From: Cellulophaga baltica
GTDB taxonomy: Bacteria > Bacteroidota > Bacteroidia > Flavobacteriales > Flavobacteriaceae
NCBI RefSeq assembly: GCF_018861125.1
Contig: NZ_JAHKQN010000013.1
Coordinates: 660,599 to 724,598, forward strand
Direction of reading: 5' to 3'
Length of the DNA stretch: 64,000 nt
In this document: piece after piece, positions 40,385-48,189 of the stretch
Position numbering within the stretch: position 1 is the stretch's first letter
Layout of the letters: every line of letters starts with the position of its first letter
Notes under the pieces: model-generated
What the model saw: only the letters and a program-made list of their open reading frames with translations
What the model was told of the DNA's origin: nothing
The model's database searches: none
Made by a program: the position numbers and the translations under genes

Positions 40385-42727
40385 TTAGAAGTCTAAATCT
40401 TCTAAATCATCATTTGCAGGAGCACTTTCTTCTGTTTTCTCTTCAAGTATTTTTTTACAATCTAATTCGATTGACATATTTTTAGGTTTCTTAAAGTCCC
40501 CATCAGAAACATCTAATTCTTTATTTGCATAATTTTTAGTCATATATAAGCCCCAAATCGGCAATGCCATTGATGCTCCTTGACCGTAAGTGATACTTTT
40601 GAAGTGAGTCGCTCGTTCTTCACCACCAACCCATACACCAGTGACTAGGTTTGGAACCATACCCATGAACCAACCATCACTATTATTTTGAGTAGTACCT
40701 GTTTTACCGGCTATAGGATTATTTAGGTTATAAGGATAGCCTGTAATAATCTCTTTATAAACATGATTGTTTTTATTGTAGTTGTGACGTAATCGTCCTC
40801 CAGAACCAGATTGAACTACACCTTTCATAAGGTCAACCATTGCATAGGCAACTTCATTACTCATTACGTCTCTAGTTTCAGGAACATACTCATAAAGTAC
40901 TGTTCCATTTTTATCTTCAATACGTGTAACTAAAACAGGTTTTACATAAACACCTGCATTTGCAAATGTCCCAAAAGCACCAACCATTTCATAAACATTT
41001 ACATCAGGTGTACCTAATGCAATTGAAGGAACCTCGGGTATTTCTCTAGTGATTCCCATATTTTTAGCCATGTTTGCAACTGTTCTTGGTCCAACTTTAT
41101 CCATTAATTGAGCAGTCACTGTATTAACAGAACCAGCTAAAGCTTCTTTTAATGTCATGTTTTTTAAAGAATATTTACCGTCCGAATTTTTAGGGCACCA
41201 TGCTTCTTGATTTCCATGCTTTCCAGCCTCAATACAATACTCATCATCGTATATTGTTTCACAAGGCGAAAGTCGTAATTGGTCAATTGCGCTTGCATAC
41301 ACAAATGGTTTGAATGTTGAACCTGCTTGTCTAGCACCTTGAATCACATTATCATACTGAAAGTGTTTGTAATTTAAACCACCAACCCATGCTTTTACAT
41401 GCCCAGTTTGTGGCTCCATAGACATCATTGCGGTTCTTAGAAATGATTTGTAATAGCGAATAGAGTCTATAGGAGTCATGATGGTATCTTTTTCATTACC
41501 CTCACTATTCCAATCAAACACAACCATTGGTGTTGGTTTTTTGAAAGATGCTCTTATTTCTTTTTCAGATTTCTTTTTCGCTTTCATTTCTCTCCAACGA
41601 TCTGAATTTTTCATAGCACGTTCCAAAATACGACTTATTTGTTTAGAGTTTAAATCTAAAAATGGAGCGGTTTTATTACGATCAGGAGTATTTTGATGAA
41701 AAAATTCTGCTTGCAAACGTTTCATATGTTCTTTTACAGCATCTTCTGCGTTTTGTTGCATGCGAGAATCAATAGTAGTATATATTTTTAAACCATCTAA
41801 ATAGATATTCCATTTATCTCTTTCACCTTCAAGGGCAGGTTTAGGGTTTTTTTCAATCCAATCATTTAAAAATTTTTGCAAGTGCATTCTAAAATACGTA
41901 GCTAAACCATCTTGGTGTGATTCTGGAGAAAATCGTAAACCTAACGGAATTTTTTGTAGCGAATCTTTTACTTTTTCGTCTAAATAGCCATATTTAGCCA
42001 TTTGAGATAAAACGGTATTTCTACGAGTAACTACCATTTCTTCTCTTCTTACTGGGTTGTAAAGTGATGAATTTTTAAACATACCTACAAGCATAGCTGC
42101 TTCTTGCGTGTTTAATTCATGTGGCTCTTTACTAAAGTATATTTTAGCAGCAGAACGTATACCATCAGCATTGTAATTAAAATCATATATATTAAAATAC
42201 ATGGCAATGATTTCATCTTTAGTATACTGTCTTTCTAAACGAGTAGCAATAACCCATTCTTTAATTTTTTGAGTGTAACGCTGCCAGCCCGTTGATGCTC
42301 TACCTGTAAACAATTGTTTAGCCAACTGCTGAGAAATGGTACTTGCTCCACCTTTTTTTCCTAAAAATACGAAAGCTCTTAGTGTTCCACGTGCGTCAAT
42401 ACCTGAATGATCATAATATCTAGCGTCTTCAGTTGCAACAAGTGCGTCAACTAAGTTTTTTGGTAATTCTTCAAATGGAATTGGTGTTCGGTTATCATCT
42501 AAATAATATTTACCTAGCGTAATGCCGTCAGATGATATAATTTCGGTTGCCAAATTTGTTTGAGGATTTTCAAGTCTTTCAAAGGTTGGAAGTTCTCCGA
42601 ACCAGCCCCAAGAAGCTGCTAAAAAAACCAATACAGGTATTATTAAACCTGTGATAAATAAAATCCAAAACCATTTAATAAATTTAAAATAGTTGTTTGT
42701 TGTTTTTTTCTTTTTAGCCGTTGCCAT
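40385..42727 (-). CDS. mrcA: Penicillin-binding protein 1A (transglycosylase/transpeptidase)
   Basis: This 780-residue bifunctional class A PBP polymerises and cross-links peptidoglycan. A short basic N-terminus precedes one membrane helix (about 18-40). The GT51 domain includes EDARYYDHSGIDARG and ASTISQQLAKQLF. The transpeptidase domain has the Ser-x-x-Lys nucleophile motif in GSTFKPF (Ser near 467), the SVN motif in ALAGSVNTVTA and the KTGTTQNNSDGWF box. An acidic C-terminal tail ends in DLEDLDF. It begins 4 bp after gldH and is the last gene of the ricT-gldH-mrcA operon. Confidence 0.96.
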   Translation of the reverse strand: MATAKKKKTTNNYFKFIKWFWILFITGLIIPVLVFLAASWGWFGELPTFERLENPQTNLATEIISSDGITLGKYYLDDNRTPIPFEELPKNLVDALVATEDARYYDHSGIDARGTLRAFVFLGKKGGASTISQQLAKQLFTGRASTGWQRYTQKIKEWVIATRLERQYTKDEIIAMYFNIYDFNYNADGIRSAAKIYFSKEPHELNTQEAAMLVGMFKNSSLYNPVRREEMVVTRRNTVLSQMAKYGYLDEKVKDSLQKIPLGLRFSPESHQDGLATYFRMHLQKFLNDWIEKNPKPALEGERDKWNIYLDGLKIYTTIDSRMQQNAEDAVKEHMKRLQAEFFHQNTPDRNKTAPFLDLNSKQISRILERAMKNSDRWREMKAKKKSEKEIRASFKKPTPMVVFDWNSEGNEKDTIMTPIDSIRYYKSFLRTAMMSMEPQTGHVKAWVGGLNYKHFQYDNVIQGARQAGSTFKPFVYASAIDQLRLSPCETIYDDEYCIEAGKHGNQEAWCPKNSDGKYSLKNMTLKEALAGSVNTVTAQLMDKVGPRTVANMAKNMGITREIPEVPSIALGTPDVNVYEMVGAFGTFANAGVYVKPVLVTRIEDKNGTVLYEYVPETRDVMSNEVAYAMVDLMKGVVQSGSGGRLRHNYNKNNHVYKEIITGYPYNLNNPIAGKTGTTQNNSDGWFMGMVPNLVTGVWVGGEERATHFKSITYGQGASMALPIWGLYMTKNYANKELDVSDGDFKKPKNMSIELDCKKILEEKTEESAPANDDLEDLDF

Positions 42728-42731
42728 TGCT

Positions 42732-43217
42732 TTATTTATTGCTTTTTTCTATTTGATAACCGACATCTGTAATGCCTTCTAAATCTATGATACCATTAAC
42801 CTTACCATTTTTGCGCATGGCATGAGATATTTTTAAACTGTATACACCTTGAGTAGGGAAAACAAAGTTTTCTTTATACCAAAGCTTATTTTCTTTAATA
42901 CTTCCATAACCTTTTCCAAGCCATTGCCCATCAGGTAAAGTCATTTCGTATTCTAAAGTGTCTTTTACTGATGCACCGTTAGGATAATCTAATTCTGCAA
43001 TTAAAAAAATATTACTGTAAGCAAATGTTTCATCGTTTCTTAGGTTGATAAAAACATTGTGCGATTGTATTGTATCAATATCTGAAATTTTAAATTCAAT
43101 ACTATCATCTTTCTCCCAACTTCCATCAGAAGTGGTCTTGTATTCAGATTTTACAATTTCACCATTACAAGATGCTAAAAGAGTTAAAATGAGAAGCGAA
43201 AAAAAATATTTAGTCAT
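42732..43217 (-). CDS. gldH: Gliding motility lipoprotein GldH
   Basis: The ATG at 43217 overlaps the ricT stop by 8 bp and gives a lipoprotein signal, MTKYFFSLLILTLLASC (Cys17). The open frame continues upstream for 108 codons, but that part is ricT read in another frame. The 161-residue protein contains HNVFINLRNDETFAYSN, DTLEYEMTLPDGQWLGKG and HAMRKNGKVNGIIDLEGIT, all characteristic of GldH. In F. johnsoniae, GldH is needed for gliding and for stability of the gliding/T9SS machinery. Its presence is consistent with the T9SS cargo genes at 1-16759. It sits between ricT and mrcA. Confidence 0.93.
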   Translation of the reverse strand: MTKYFFSLLILTLLASCNGEIVKSEYKTTSDGSWEKDDSIEFKISDIDTIQSHNVFINLRNDETFAYSNIFLIAELDYPNGASVKDTLEYEMTLPDGQWLGKGYGSIKENKLWYKENFVFPTQGVYSLKISHAMRKNGKVNGIIDLEGITDVGYQIEKSNK

Positions 43218-44622
43218 TGTTCGCGGGTCTTTTTCTATTGTTTCTTCTTTTATTATTAGGGTTAGGTTTTTTTGTTCCTTGCCCTTTTTGCTCTTCTTTC
43301 TGTGGGTTACCTTGTTTTTTAGATTGCTGTTTTTGAGCAGGCTTTTGTCCGCGATTTTGGTTTGGAGTTCCAGCTTGCTTTTGACCTCCTGCAGGTTTAG
43401 GTTTATTGTTTTGTTTTGCCCTTGGAGTATTTGGTCTGTTGTTTTTTTGATTTGGGTTGTTCTTGTTCGCATTAGAATTAGGGTTTTTATTGTTCCCTTT
43501 TTTCTTATTGCGATTGTTTCTTCTTTGTTTAGGTTTGTCAAAACGTGTTAAACTATCTTGACCTACAACATTTTCAAAAACTTTTTCAGTTTCTTCAACA
43601 GGTACAATAGCAAATTCTTCTAATGCACTTACTTTTTCTTTACGCTTATTTTTCTCAAGCATTTCATTTACTTGATCTTTTGATAATGCATGCCAGTTTG
43701 CCCAATCATCTTTATAGCAAAACCAAAGTGTAGCTTTAAAGATATCTACTTTTTGACATATTGCTAAGCCTTTCTCAGTCATTATTTTAGTGTCTTGAGA
43801 AGGGAAATCCTTTAATGCATCTAAATAAACATCAAGTTCGTAATTTAAACAACATTTTAGTTTACCACATTGGCCTGCCAATTTTTGCGGATTCAACGAT
43901 AATTGTTGGTAACGTGCTGCTGAGGTACTTACAGATCTAAAATCTGTTAACCAAGTAGAGCAACAAAGTTCACGACCACATGAGCCAATACCACCTAAAC
44001 GCTGTGCTTCCTGTCTGTAGCCTATCTGGCGCATTTCAATACGAATACCAAATGCTTTGGCCATATCTTTAATCAGTTGTCTAAAATCAACACGTTCTTC
44101 TGCTGTGTAATAAAATGTAGCTTTTGATCCATCACCTTGAAATTCAACATCAGAAAGTTTCATTTGCAAGTTTAGTGCAATTGCTAATTCACGAGAGCGT
44201 TTTTGTATTTCAGGTTCACGATTACGGCATTTCTGCCAAATATCTATATCTTTTTGTGATGCTTTACGGTATAGTTTAGGGACTTCAGATGATTTATAAT
44301 CAACCTTTTTCTTTTTCATTTGAACTTTTACAAGTTCGCCTGTTAATGTAACCATACCAATATCATGGCCAGATTGTGCTTGAGTAGCTACAACATCTCC
44401 GATGGCCAATGATAAGTTTTCTGTATTTCTAAAAAATTCTTTTCTACTATTTTTAAAACGGACTTCAACACAATCAAACGGTTTTTCTCCATTTGGTAAT
44501 GACATGTTTGAAAGCCAATCAAAAACTGTTAATTTATTACAACCATCAGTGCCACAAGTACCATTGTTCTTACAGCCTTTTGGTTGTCCGTCTTTACCAG
44601 TTGAACAACTGCTACAACCCAT
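43210..44622 (-). CDS. ricT: PSP1/RicT-family protein with low-complexity tail
   Basis: This 470-residue cytoplasmic protein has a Cys-rich start (CSSC, CKNNGTC, CNKL within the first 30 residues). The PSP1 domain (about 60-310) includes DVVATQAQSGHDIGMV, YYTAEERVDFRQLIKDMAKAFG and the Cys cluster GSCGRELCCSTWL with LAGQCGKLKCCLNYELD. RicT (YaaT) of Bacillus is part of an Fe-S-containing complex that affects RNA maturation. Whether that holds in Bacteroidota is unknown. Residues 360-470 are an Asn/Lys/Gln/Pro-rich, probably disordered basic tail with KKGN and KPAGGQKQAG-like stretches. It is first in the ricT-gldH-mrcA operon. An inverted repeat lies 15-47 bp before the ATG. Confidence 0.9.
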   Translation of the reverse strand: MGCSSCSTGKDGQPKGCKNNGTCGTDGCNKLTVFDWLSNMSLPNGEKPFDCVEVRFKNSRKEFFRNTENLSLAIGDVVATQAQSGHDIGMVTLTGELVKVQMKKKKVDYKSSEVPKLYRKASQKDIDIWQKCRNREPEIQKRSRELAIALNLQMKLSDVEFQGDGSKATFYYTAEERVDFRQLIKDMAKAFGIRIEMRQIGYRQEAQRLGGIGSCGRELCCSTWLTDFRSVSTSAARYQQLSLNPQKLAGQCGKLKCCLNYELDVYLDALKDFPSQDTKIMTEKGLAICQKVDIFKATLWFCYKDDWANWHALSKDQVNEMLEKNKRKEKVSALEEFAIVPVEETEKVFENVVGQDSLTRFDKPKQRRNNRNKKKGNNKNPNSNANKNNPNQKNNRPNTPRAKQNNKPKPAGGQKQAGTPNQNRGQKPAQKQQSKKQGNPQKEEQKGQGTKKPNPNNKRRNNRKRPANND

Positions 44623-44636
44623 ATTATATATATTGA

Positions 44637-44669
44637 TTTCTTGATAAATTTTATCAAATTTTCAAGAAA
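44637..44669. promoter_or_regulatory. Overlapping inverted repeats before ricT
   Basis: TTGATAAATTTTATCAA (44641-44657) is a palindrome around a single T. It overlaps a wider pair, TTTCTTGA (44637-44644) and TCAAGAAA (44662-44669). The place, 15-47 bp before the ricT ATG, would suit an operator or a leader hairpin. AT-rich chance symmetry is possible. Confidence 0.35.
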
Positions 44670-44734
44670 AAAGGTTCATACTAAAATTTATTATCTGTAA
44701 AGATAGTGATTTTTCAATTCGATAAAAATTATTG

Positions 44735-44776
44735 AAAAATGAGCTAATCTATTCTAAAATAGATTAGCTCATTTTT
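44735..44776 (-). terminator. trhO terminator
   Basis: A perfect 19-bp stem (44735-44753 with 44758-44776) with a CTAA loop and A/T runs lies 51 bp beyond the trhO stop. It separates trhO from the ricT operon. Confidence 0.92.
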
Positions 44777-44826
44777 GTAGATTTATAAGTATGTATGATG
44801 TTCTTTTTTGAAATAATAGATTTAAA

Positions 44827-45858
44827 TTATTTTTTATATTTAAGAACCTCAGATCTTCCTTTTTTGAAAATTTTATTACTAACAGTTTTACCTTTTCTCA
44901 ATGCTTTTTGTTCCTCAAAAGGTAATGCATGAATTTCTTTACATTCTGTTGAGCAACAATTGTTCATTTCTTTTGCGCATTCTTCACACTGGATAAATAA
45001 TAAATGGCAAGCTTCATTGGCACAATTTTCATGAGTATCACAAGGTTTACCGCATTGGTGACAGTTAGATATTATATCATCAGTAATACGTTCACCTCTT
45101 CTATGGTCAAAAACAAAGTTTTTACCCATAAATTTATTTTCAAGATTCTTATTTTGAACCTGTCTTGTATATTCAATAATACCACCTTCAAGCTGGTAAA
45201 CTTGCTGAAAACCTTTGTGTTTGTAATATGCACTAGCTTTTTCACATCGAATACCTCCAGTACAATACATGACTAATTTTTTGTCTACTTTATGGTCTTT
45301 TAAATCATTTTCAATAATATCTAAAGAGTCTCTAAACGTATCAACATCTGGTGTAACGGCATTTTTAAAATGACCAATTTCACTTTCGTAATGATTACGC
45401 ATATCAACTAAAACCGTATCAGGATCTTCAATAAGTTCATTGAATTTTTTAGCATCAACATGAATTCCCTTTTTGGTGACATCAAAAGTATTGTCATCTA
45501 AACCATCAGCAACAATTTTCTTACGGACTTTCACTTTTAGTTTTAAGAAAGATTTATTGTCTTGTTCAATGGCGATATTTAACCGCACATTTTCTAAAAA
45601 TGAAATACTGTCTAAATGTTTTTTAAAAGGTTCAAAATTTTCTGCTGGTACAGATAATTGTGCGTTTATACCTTCTTTGGCAACATAAATACGGCCTAAA
45701 ACATCAAGTTCATTCCAAGTAATAAACAGGTGGTTTCTAAATAATTCTGGGTTTTCAATACGCGCATATTTGTAGAAAGAGATTGTAAGACGTTCTTTAC
45801 CAGCTTCTTCAATAAGTGCTGCTCTTTCTTTTGCGCTCAAAGTATTGTACAGTTGCAT
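44827..45858 (-). CDS. trhO: tRNA uridine(34) hydroxylase TrhO (YceA-type rhodanese protein)
   Basis: This 343-residue cytoplasmic protein makes 5-hydroxyuridine at tRNA position 34 by an oxygen-dependent route in its family. An acylphosphatase-like N-terminal domain (about 25-110, GRIYVAKEGINAQLS) precedes the rhodanese domain (about 125-240). The active loop is MYCTGGIRCEKA, with the catalytic Cys first. The C-terminal part (about 255-310) is Cys-rich (CHQCGKPCDTHENC, CEECAKEMNNCCSTEC) and probably binds zinc. It is monocistronic, with a perfect two-part Bacteroidota promoter and a strong terminator. Confidence 0.94.
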   Translation of the reverse strand: MQLYNTLSAKERAALIEEAGKERLTISFYKYARIENPELFRNHLFITWNELDVLGRIYVAKEGINAQLSVPAENFEPFKKHLDSISFLENVRLNIAIEQDNKSFLKLKVKVRKKIVADGLDDNTFDVTKKGIHVDAKKFNELIEDPDTVLVDMRNHYESEIGHFKNAVTPDVDTFRDSLDIIENDLKDHKVDKKLVMYCTGGIRCEKASAYYKHKGFQQVYQLEGGIIEYTRQVQNKNLENKFMGKNFVFDHRRGERITDDIISNCHQCGKPCDTHENCANEACHLLFIQCEECAKEMNNCCSTECKEIHALPFEEQKALRKGKTVSNKIFKKGRSEVLKYKK

Positions 45859-45899
45859 GCTATACTAATTTTTCGCGTTAAAGATTATTTTTCGAACTG

Positions 45900-45930
45900 C
45901 AAATTTATAAAATTAGAACCCATAGGCAAA
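45900..45930 (-). promoter_or_regulatory. trhO promoter, full TTTG-N19-TAnnTTTG
   Basis: On the minus strand TTTG (45930-45927) is followed after exactly 19 bp by TAAATTTG (45907-45900). This is the best match in the window to the Bacteroidota -33/-7 consensus. The leader to the ATG at 45858 is about 35 nt. Confidence 0.8.
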
Positions 45931-46023
45931 TAAAAATCTTGATGATGTTTCGTAAAAAGGTTGTGTATCAAATTGCGATATGCAAAAAGAAATGGTAATT
46001 TAGCCATTCTAATTAGGAAAAAA

Positions 46024-47031
46024 ATGAGTGCAGAAAAAGAAGCAAAATTAAAAGCATTAAAGCTTACCTTAGATAAACTTGATAAAACTTACGGTAAAGG
46101 TGCTGTAATGAAAATGGGTGATAGCGTTGTTGAAGACGTTGAAGTTATTCCTTCAGGTTCGTTAGGTTTAGATGTAGCATTAGGTGTTGGTGGTTACCCA
46201 AGAGGTAGAGTTATTGAAATATATGGTCCGGAATCTTCAGGTAAAACTACATTAACATTACATGCTATTGCTGAAGCACAGAAAAAAGGTGGTATAGCTG
46301 CATTTATTGATGCAGAGCATGCTTTTGATCGTTTTTATGCTGCTAAATTAGGTGTTGATATTGATAATCTTATAATCTCACAACCAGATAATGGTGAGCA
46401 AGGTTTAGAAATTGCAGATAATTTAATTCGTTCAGGAGCTATTGATATAGTTGTTGTCGATTCTGTTGCGGCATTAACTCCAAAGAGTGAAATTGAAGGT
46501 GAAATGGGAGATTCTAAAATGGGACTTCATGCACGTTTAATGTCACAAGCACTTAGAAAGCTTACAAGCTCAATTAGTAAAACACATTGTACCGTTATTT
46601 TTATTAACCAATTACGTGAAAAAATTGGTGTAATGTTTGGTAACCCTGAAACAACAACAGGTGGTAACGCATTGAAATTTTATGCTTCCGTTCGTTTGGA
46701 TATAAGAAGATCAACTCAAATTAAAGATACTGATGGTAATGTTAAGGGTAACAAGACCAGAGTAAAAGTGGTTAAGAATAAAGTTGCTCCTCCTTTCCGT
46801 CAAACTGAGTTTGATATCATGTATGGAGAAGGAATATCTAAAGTTGGTGAGATAATCGATTTAGGTGTTGAGTTTGAAATTGTAAAGAAAAGTGGATCTT
46901 GGTTTAGTTATGGTGATACCAAACTTGGGCAAGGTAGAGATGCTGTCAAAAACTTATTACTCGATAATCCTGAGCTTTTTGAAGAGCTCGATGTTAAAAT
47001 ACGAGAAGCTATTTCAACAGTAAAGTCTTAA
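46024..47031 (+). CDS. recA: Recombinase RecA
   Basis: This 335-residue ATP-dependent strand-exchange protein starts at the ATG at 46024 ([13 protein letters not shown]), as in other Bacteroidota. An earlier in-frame ATG at 45961 would add 21 atypical residues. The Walker A motif is GPESSGKTT, Walker [10 protein letters not shown], and the L2-region block [17 protein letters not shown] is intact. The C-terminus is full length. The start [21 protein letters not shown] suits the N-terminal polymerisation helix. A near-consensus -7 box (TAATTTAG, 45996-46003) lies about 20 bp before the start. A terminator follows 4 bp after the stop. No LexA-type operator was recognised. Confidence 0.98.
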   Translation: MSAEKEAKLKALKLTLDKLDKTYGKGAVMKMGDSVVEDVEVIPSGSLGLDVALGVGGYPRGRVIEIYGPESSGKTTLTLHAIAEAQKKGGIAAFIDAEHAFDRFYAAKLGVDIDNLIISQPDNGEQGLEIADNLIRSGAIDIVVVDSVAALTPKSEIEGEMGDSKMGLHARLMSQALRKLTSSISKTHCTVIFINQLREKIGVMFGNPETTTGGNALKFYASVRLDIRRSTQIKDTDGNVKGNKTRVKVVKNKVAPPFRQTEFDIMYGEGISKVGEIIDLGVEFEIVKKSGSWFSYGDTKLGQGRDAVKNLLLDNPELFEELDVKIREAISTVKS

Positions 47032-47035
47032 TATT

Positions 47036-47066
47036 AAATCCCGATGAAAATCGGGATTTTTCTTTT
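47036..47066 (+). terminator. recA terminator
   Basis: A 10-bp stem (47036-47045 with 47050-47059... AAATCCCGAT and ATCGGGATTT) with a GAAA loop is followed by a T-rich tail 4 bp after the recA stop. Confidence 0.9.
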
Positions 47067-47110
47067 TATAACGCAACCTATCAGCATTATATACATCTTC
47101 AAATAAAATA

Positions 47111-47542
47111 ATGCGGTCTATGGTGAAGAAATTATCCTTTTCGTTTGTTTTATTATTAGTGTTGAGCCTTTTTGGTTGCAGTTTAGAAGATCAAGAAAAT
47201 TTCCAGTTTGTTGCATTGCCAATTACGGCTGTTACTATGCCAGAATCATTTGTTTTGAATGAAACGTATGAGATTAATGTGACGTATGATAGAACATCAA
47301 GTTGCGCTTTTTTTGAAGGTTTTGAAGTTACTAAAGAGGCCGATACTATCAGAAATGTTGTTGTTGCTGGTTCACTATTAATTAGTTCGGACGATAATTG
47401 TGATGAAATATCTGATGAAGTAGAAGCTACATTTAATTTTATTGTGCTGTATAATAACACCTATGTTTTTAAATTTTTAAAAGGAAATAATGAAGCTGGT
47501 AAAGCTGAATATATTGAAATTGAAGTGCCTGTTGTAGAATAA
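47111..47542 (+). CDS. Hypothetical lipoprotein
   Basis: This 143-residue protein has a lipoprotein signal ending LSLFGCSLEDQ, with Cys near residue 24. The start may be the ATG at 47111 or the one at 47120 (MVKKLSFSF); both give a workable signal. The mature part looks like a single beta-sandwich with strands such as YEINVTYDRTSSCAFFEGF and EATFNFIVLYNNTYVFKF, and a Cys pair (SSC and DDNC). I do not recognise a named family. Small lipoproteins like this are often found after recA in flavobacteria, recalled from memory. An ECF sigma gene follows after 65 bp, and the two may share a transcript. Confidence 0.75.
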   Translation: MRSMVKKLSFSFVLLLVLSLFGCSLEDQENFQFVALPITAVTMPESFVLNETYEINVTYDRTSSCAFFEGFEVTKEADTIRNVVVAGSLLISSDDNCDEISDEVEATFNFIVLYNNTYVFKFLKGNNEAGKAEYIEIEVPVVE

Positions 47543-47607
47543 AATTAGATAAAGATCTAAAATGTTGTATTTTTCAAATAGTAAAATCTTAAACTTATAC
47601 ACAAAAT

Positions 47608-48144
47608 TTGAGTCTAGAAGAACTCATACATAATTGCAAAAAAGGCAATAGGCAAGCACAAGAACAAATGTACCGAGAATACTCTCGTGTACTGTTTGGG
47701 ATATGCCTAAAATATTCAAAAAATAAAACTGAGGCAGAAGATAATTTGCATGATAGTTTTATGACCATCTTTAATAAAATCCATCAATATAAATTTAAAG
47801 GCTCTTTTGAAGGGTGGATAAAAAGAATTACTGTAAATACAGTATTACAAAAATATAGAAAGGAAACAAATTTAAGTGTTGTTTCTGAAGAGGTTGAGGA
47901 AATTGAAGAAGTAGATTCAAGTTATTCTGATGTAAGCTTACCAAGCCTTTTAAAATACATACAAGAGTTGCCAAATAAATATAGAATTACATTTAATATG
48001 TATGTTTTAGATGGCTATTCACATCATGAAATTAGTGAGCTTTTAGGTACTTCTATTGGCACTTCAAAATCAAACCTAGCTAGAGCTAGAAAAATATTAA
48101 AAGAGAAGATAGAAACAAGTATAAAACAAGATGTTATTTCTTAA
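47608..48144 (+). CDS. ECF-type RNA polymerase sigma factor, TTG start
   Basis: This 178-residue protein has sigma-70 region 2 (about 20-90, MYREYSRVLFGICLKYS, DNLHDSFMTIFNKIHQY) and region 4 (about 115-170, LPNKYRITFNMYVLDGYSHHEISELLGTSIGTSKSNLARAR). There is no region 3, as in ECF factors. The only possible initiation codon is TTG at 47608, because a stop lies in frame just upstream at 47590-47592. It begins MSLEELI. The downstream gene, 45 bp away, encodes its probable anti-sigma and barrel partner. The target promoters are unknown. Confidence 0.92.
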   Translation: MSLEELIHNCKKGNRQAQEQMYREYSRVLFGICLKYSKNKTEAEDNLHDSFMTIFNKIHQYKFKGSFEGWIKRITVNTVLQKYRKETNLSVVSEEVEEIEEVDSSYSDVSLPSLLKYIQELPNKYRITFNMYVLDGYSHHEISELLGTSIGTSKSNLARARKILKEKIETSIKQDVIS

Positions 48145-48189
48145 AAAATAATATATAAAGTATAGCACTATTGTGCAATAGATTAGAGT

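Noticed and set aside
42381-42400. Third parS-like site inside mrcA (tgttccacgtgcgtca)
   Set aside because: Only 13 of 16 positions match and the palindrome is broken in the right arm; it is explained by coding sequence.
43218-43541. N-terminal extension of gldH by 108 residues
   Set aside because: The extension is the Lys/Asn-rich tail of ricT in another frame; the ATG at 43217 gives a proper lipoprotein signal.
43045-43551. 168-codon plus-strand frame opposite gldH and ricT
   Set aside because: Hydrophobic product from antisense of the Asn/Lys-rich ricT tail, overlapping two well-supported genes.
45961-46023. Upstream ATG of recA
   Set aside because: It adds 21 residues not found in RecA proteins, and the likely -7 box at 45996-46003 lies inside that stretch.
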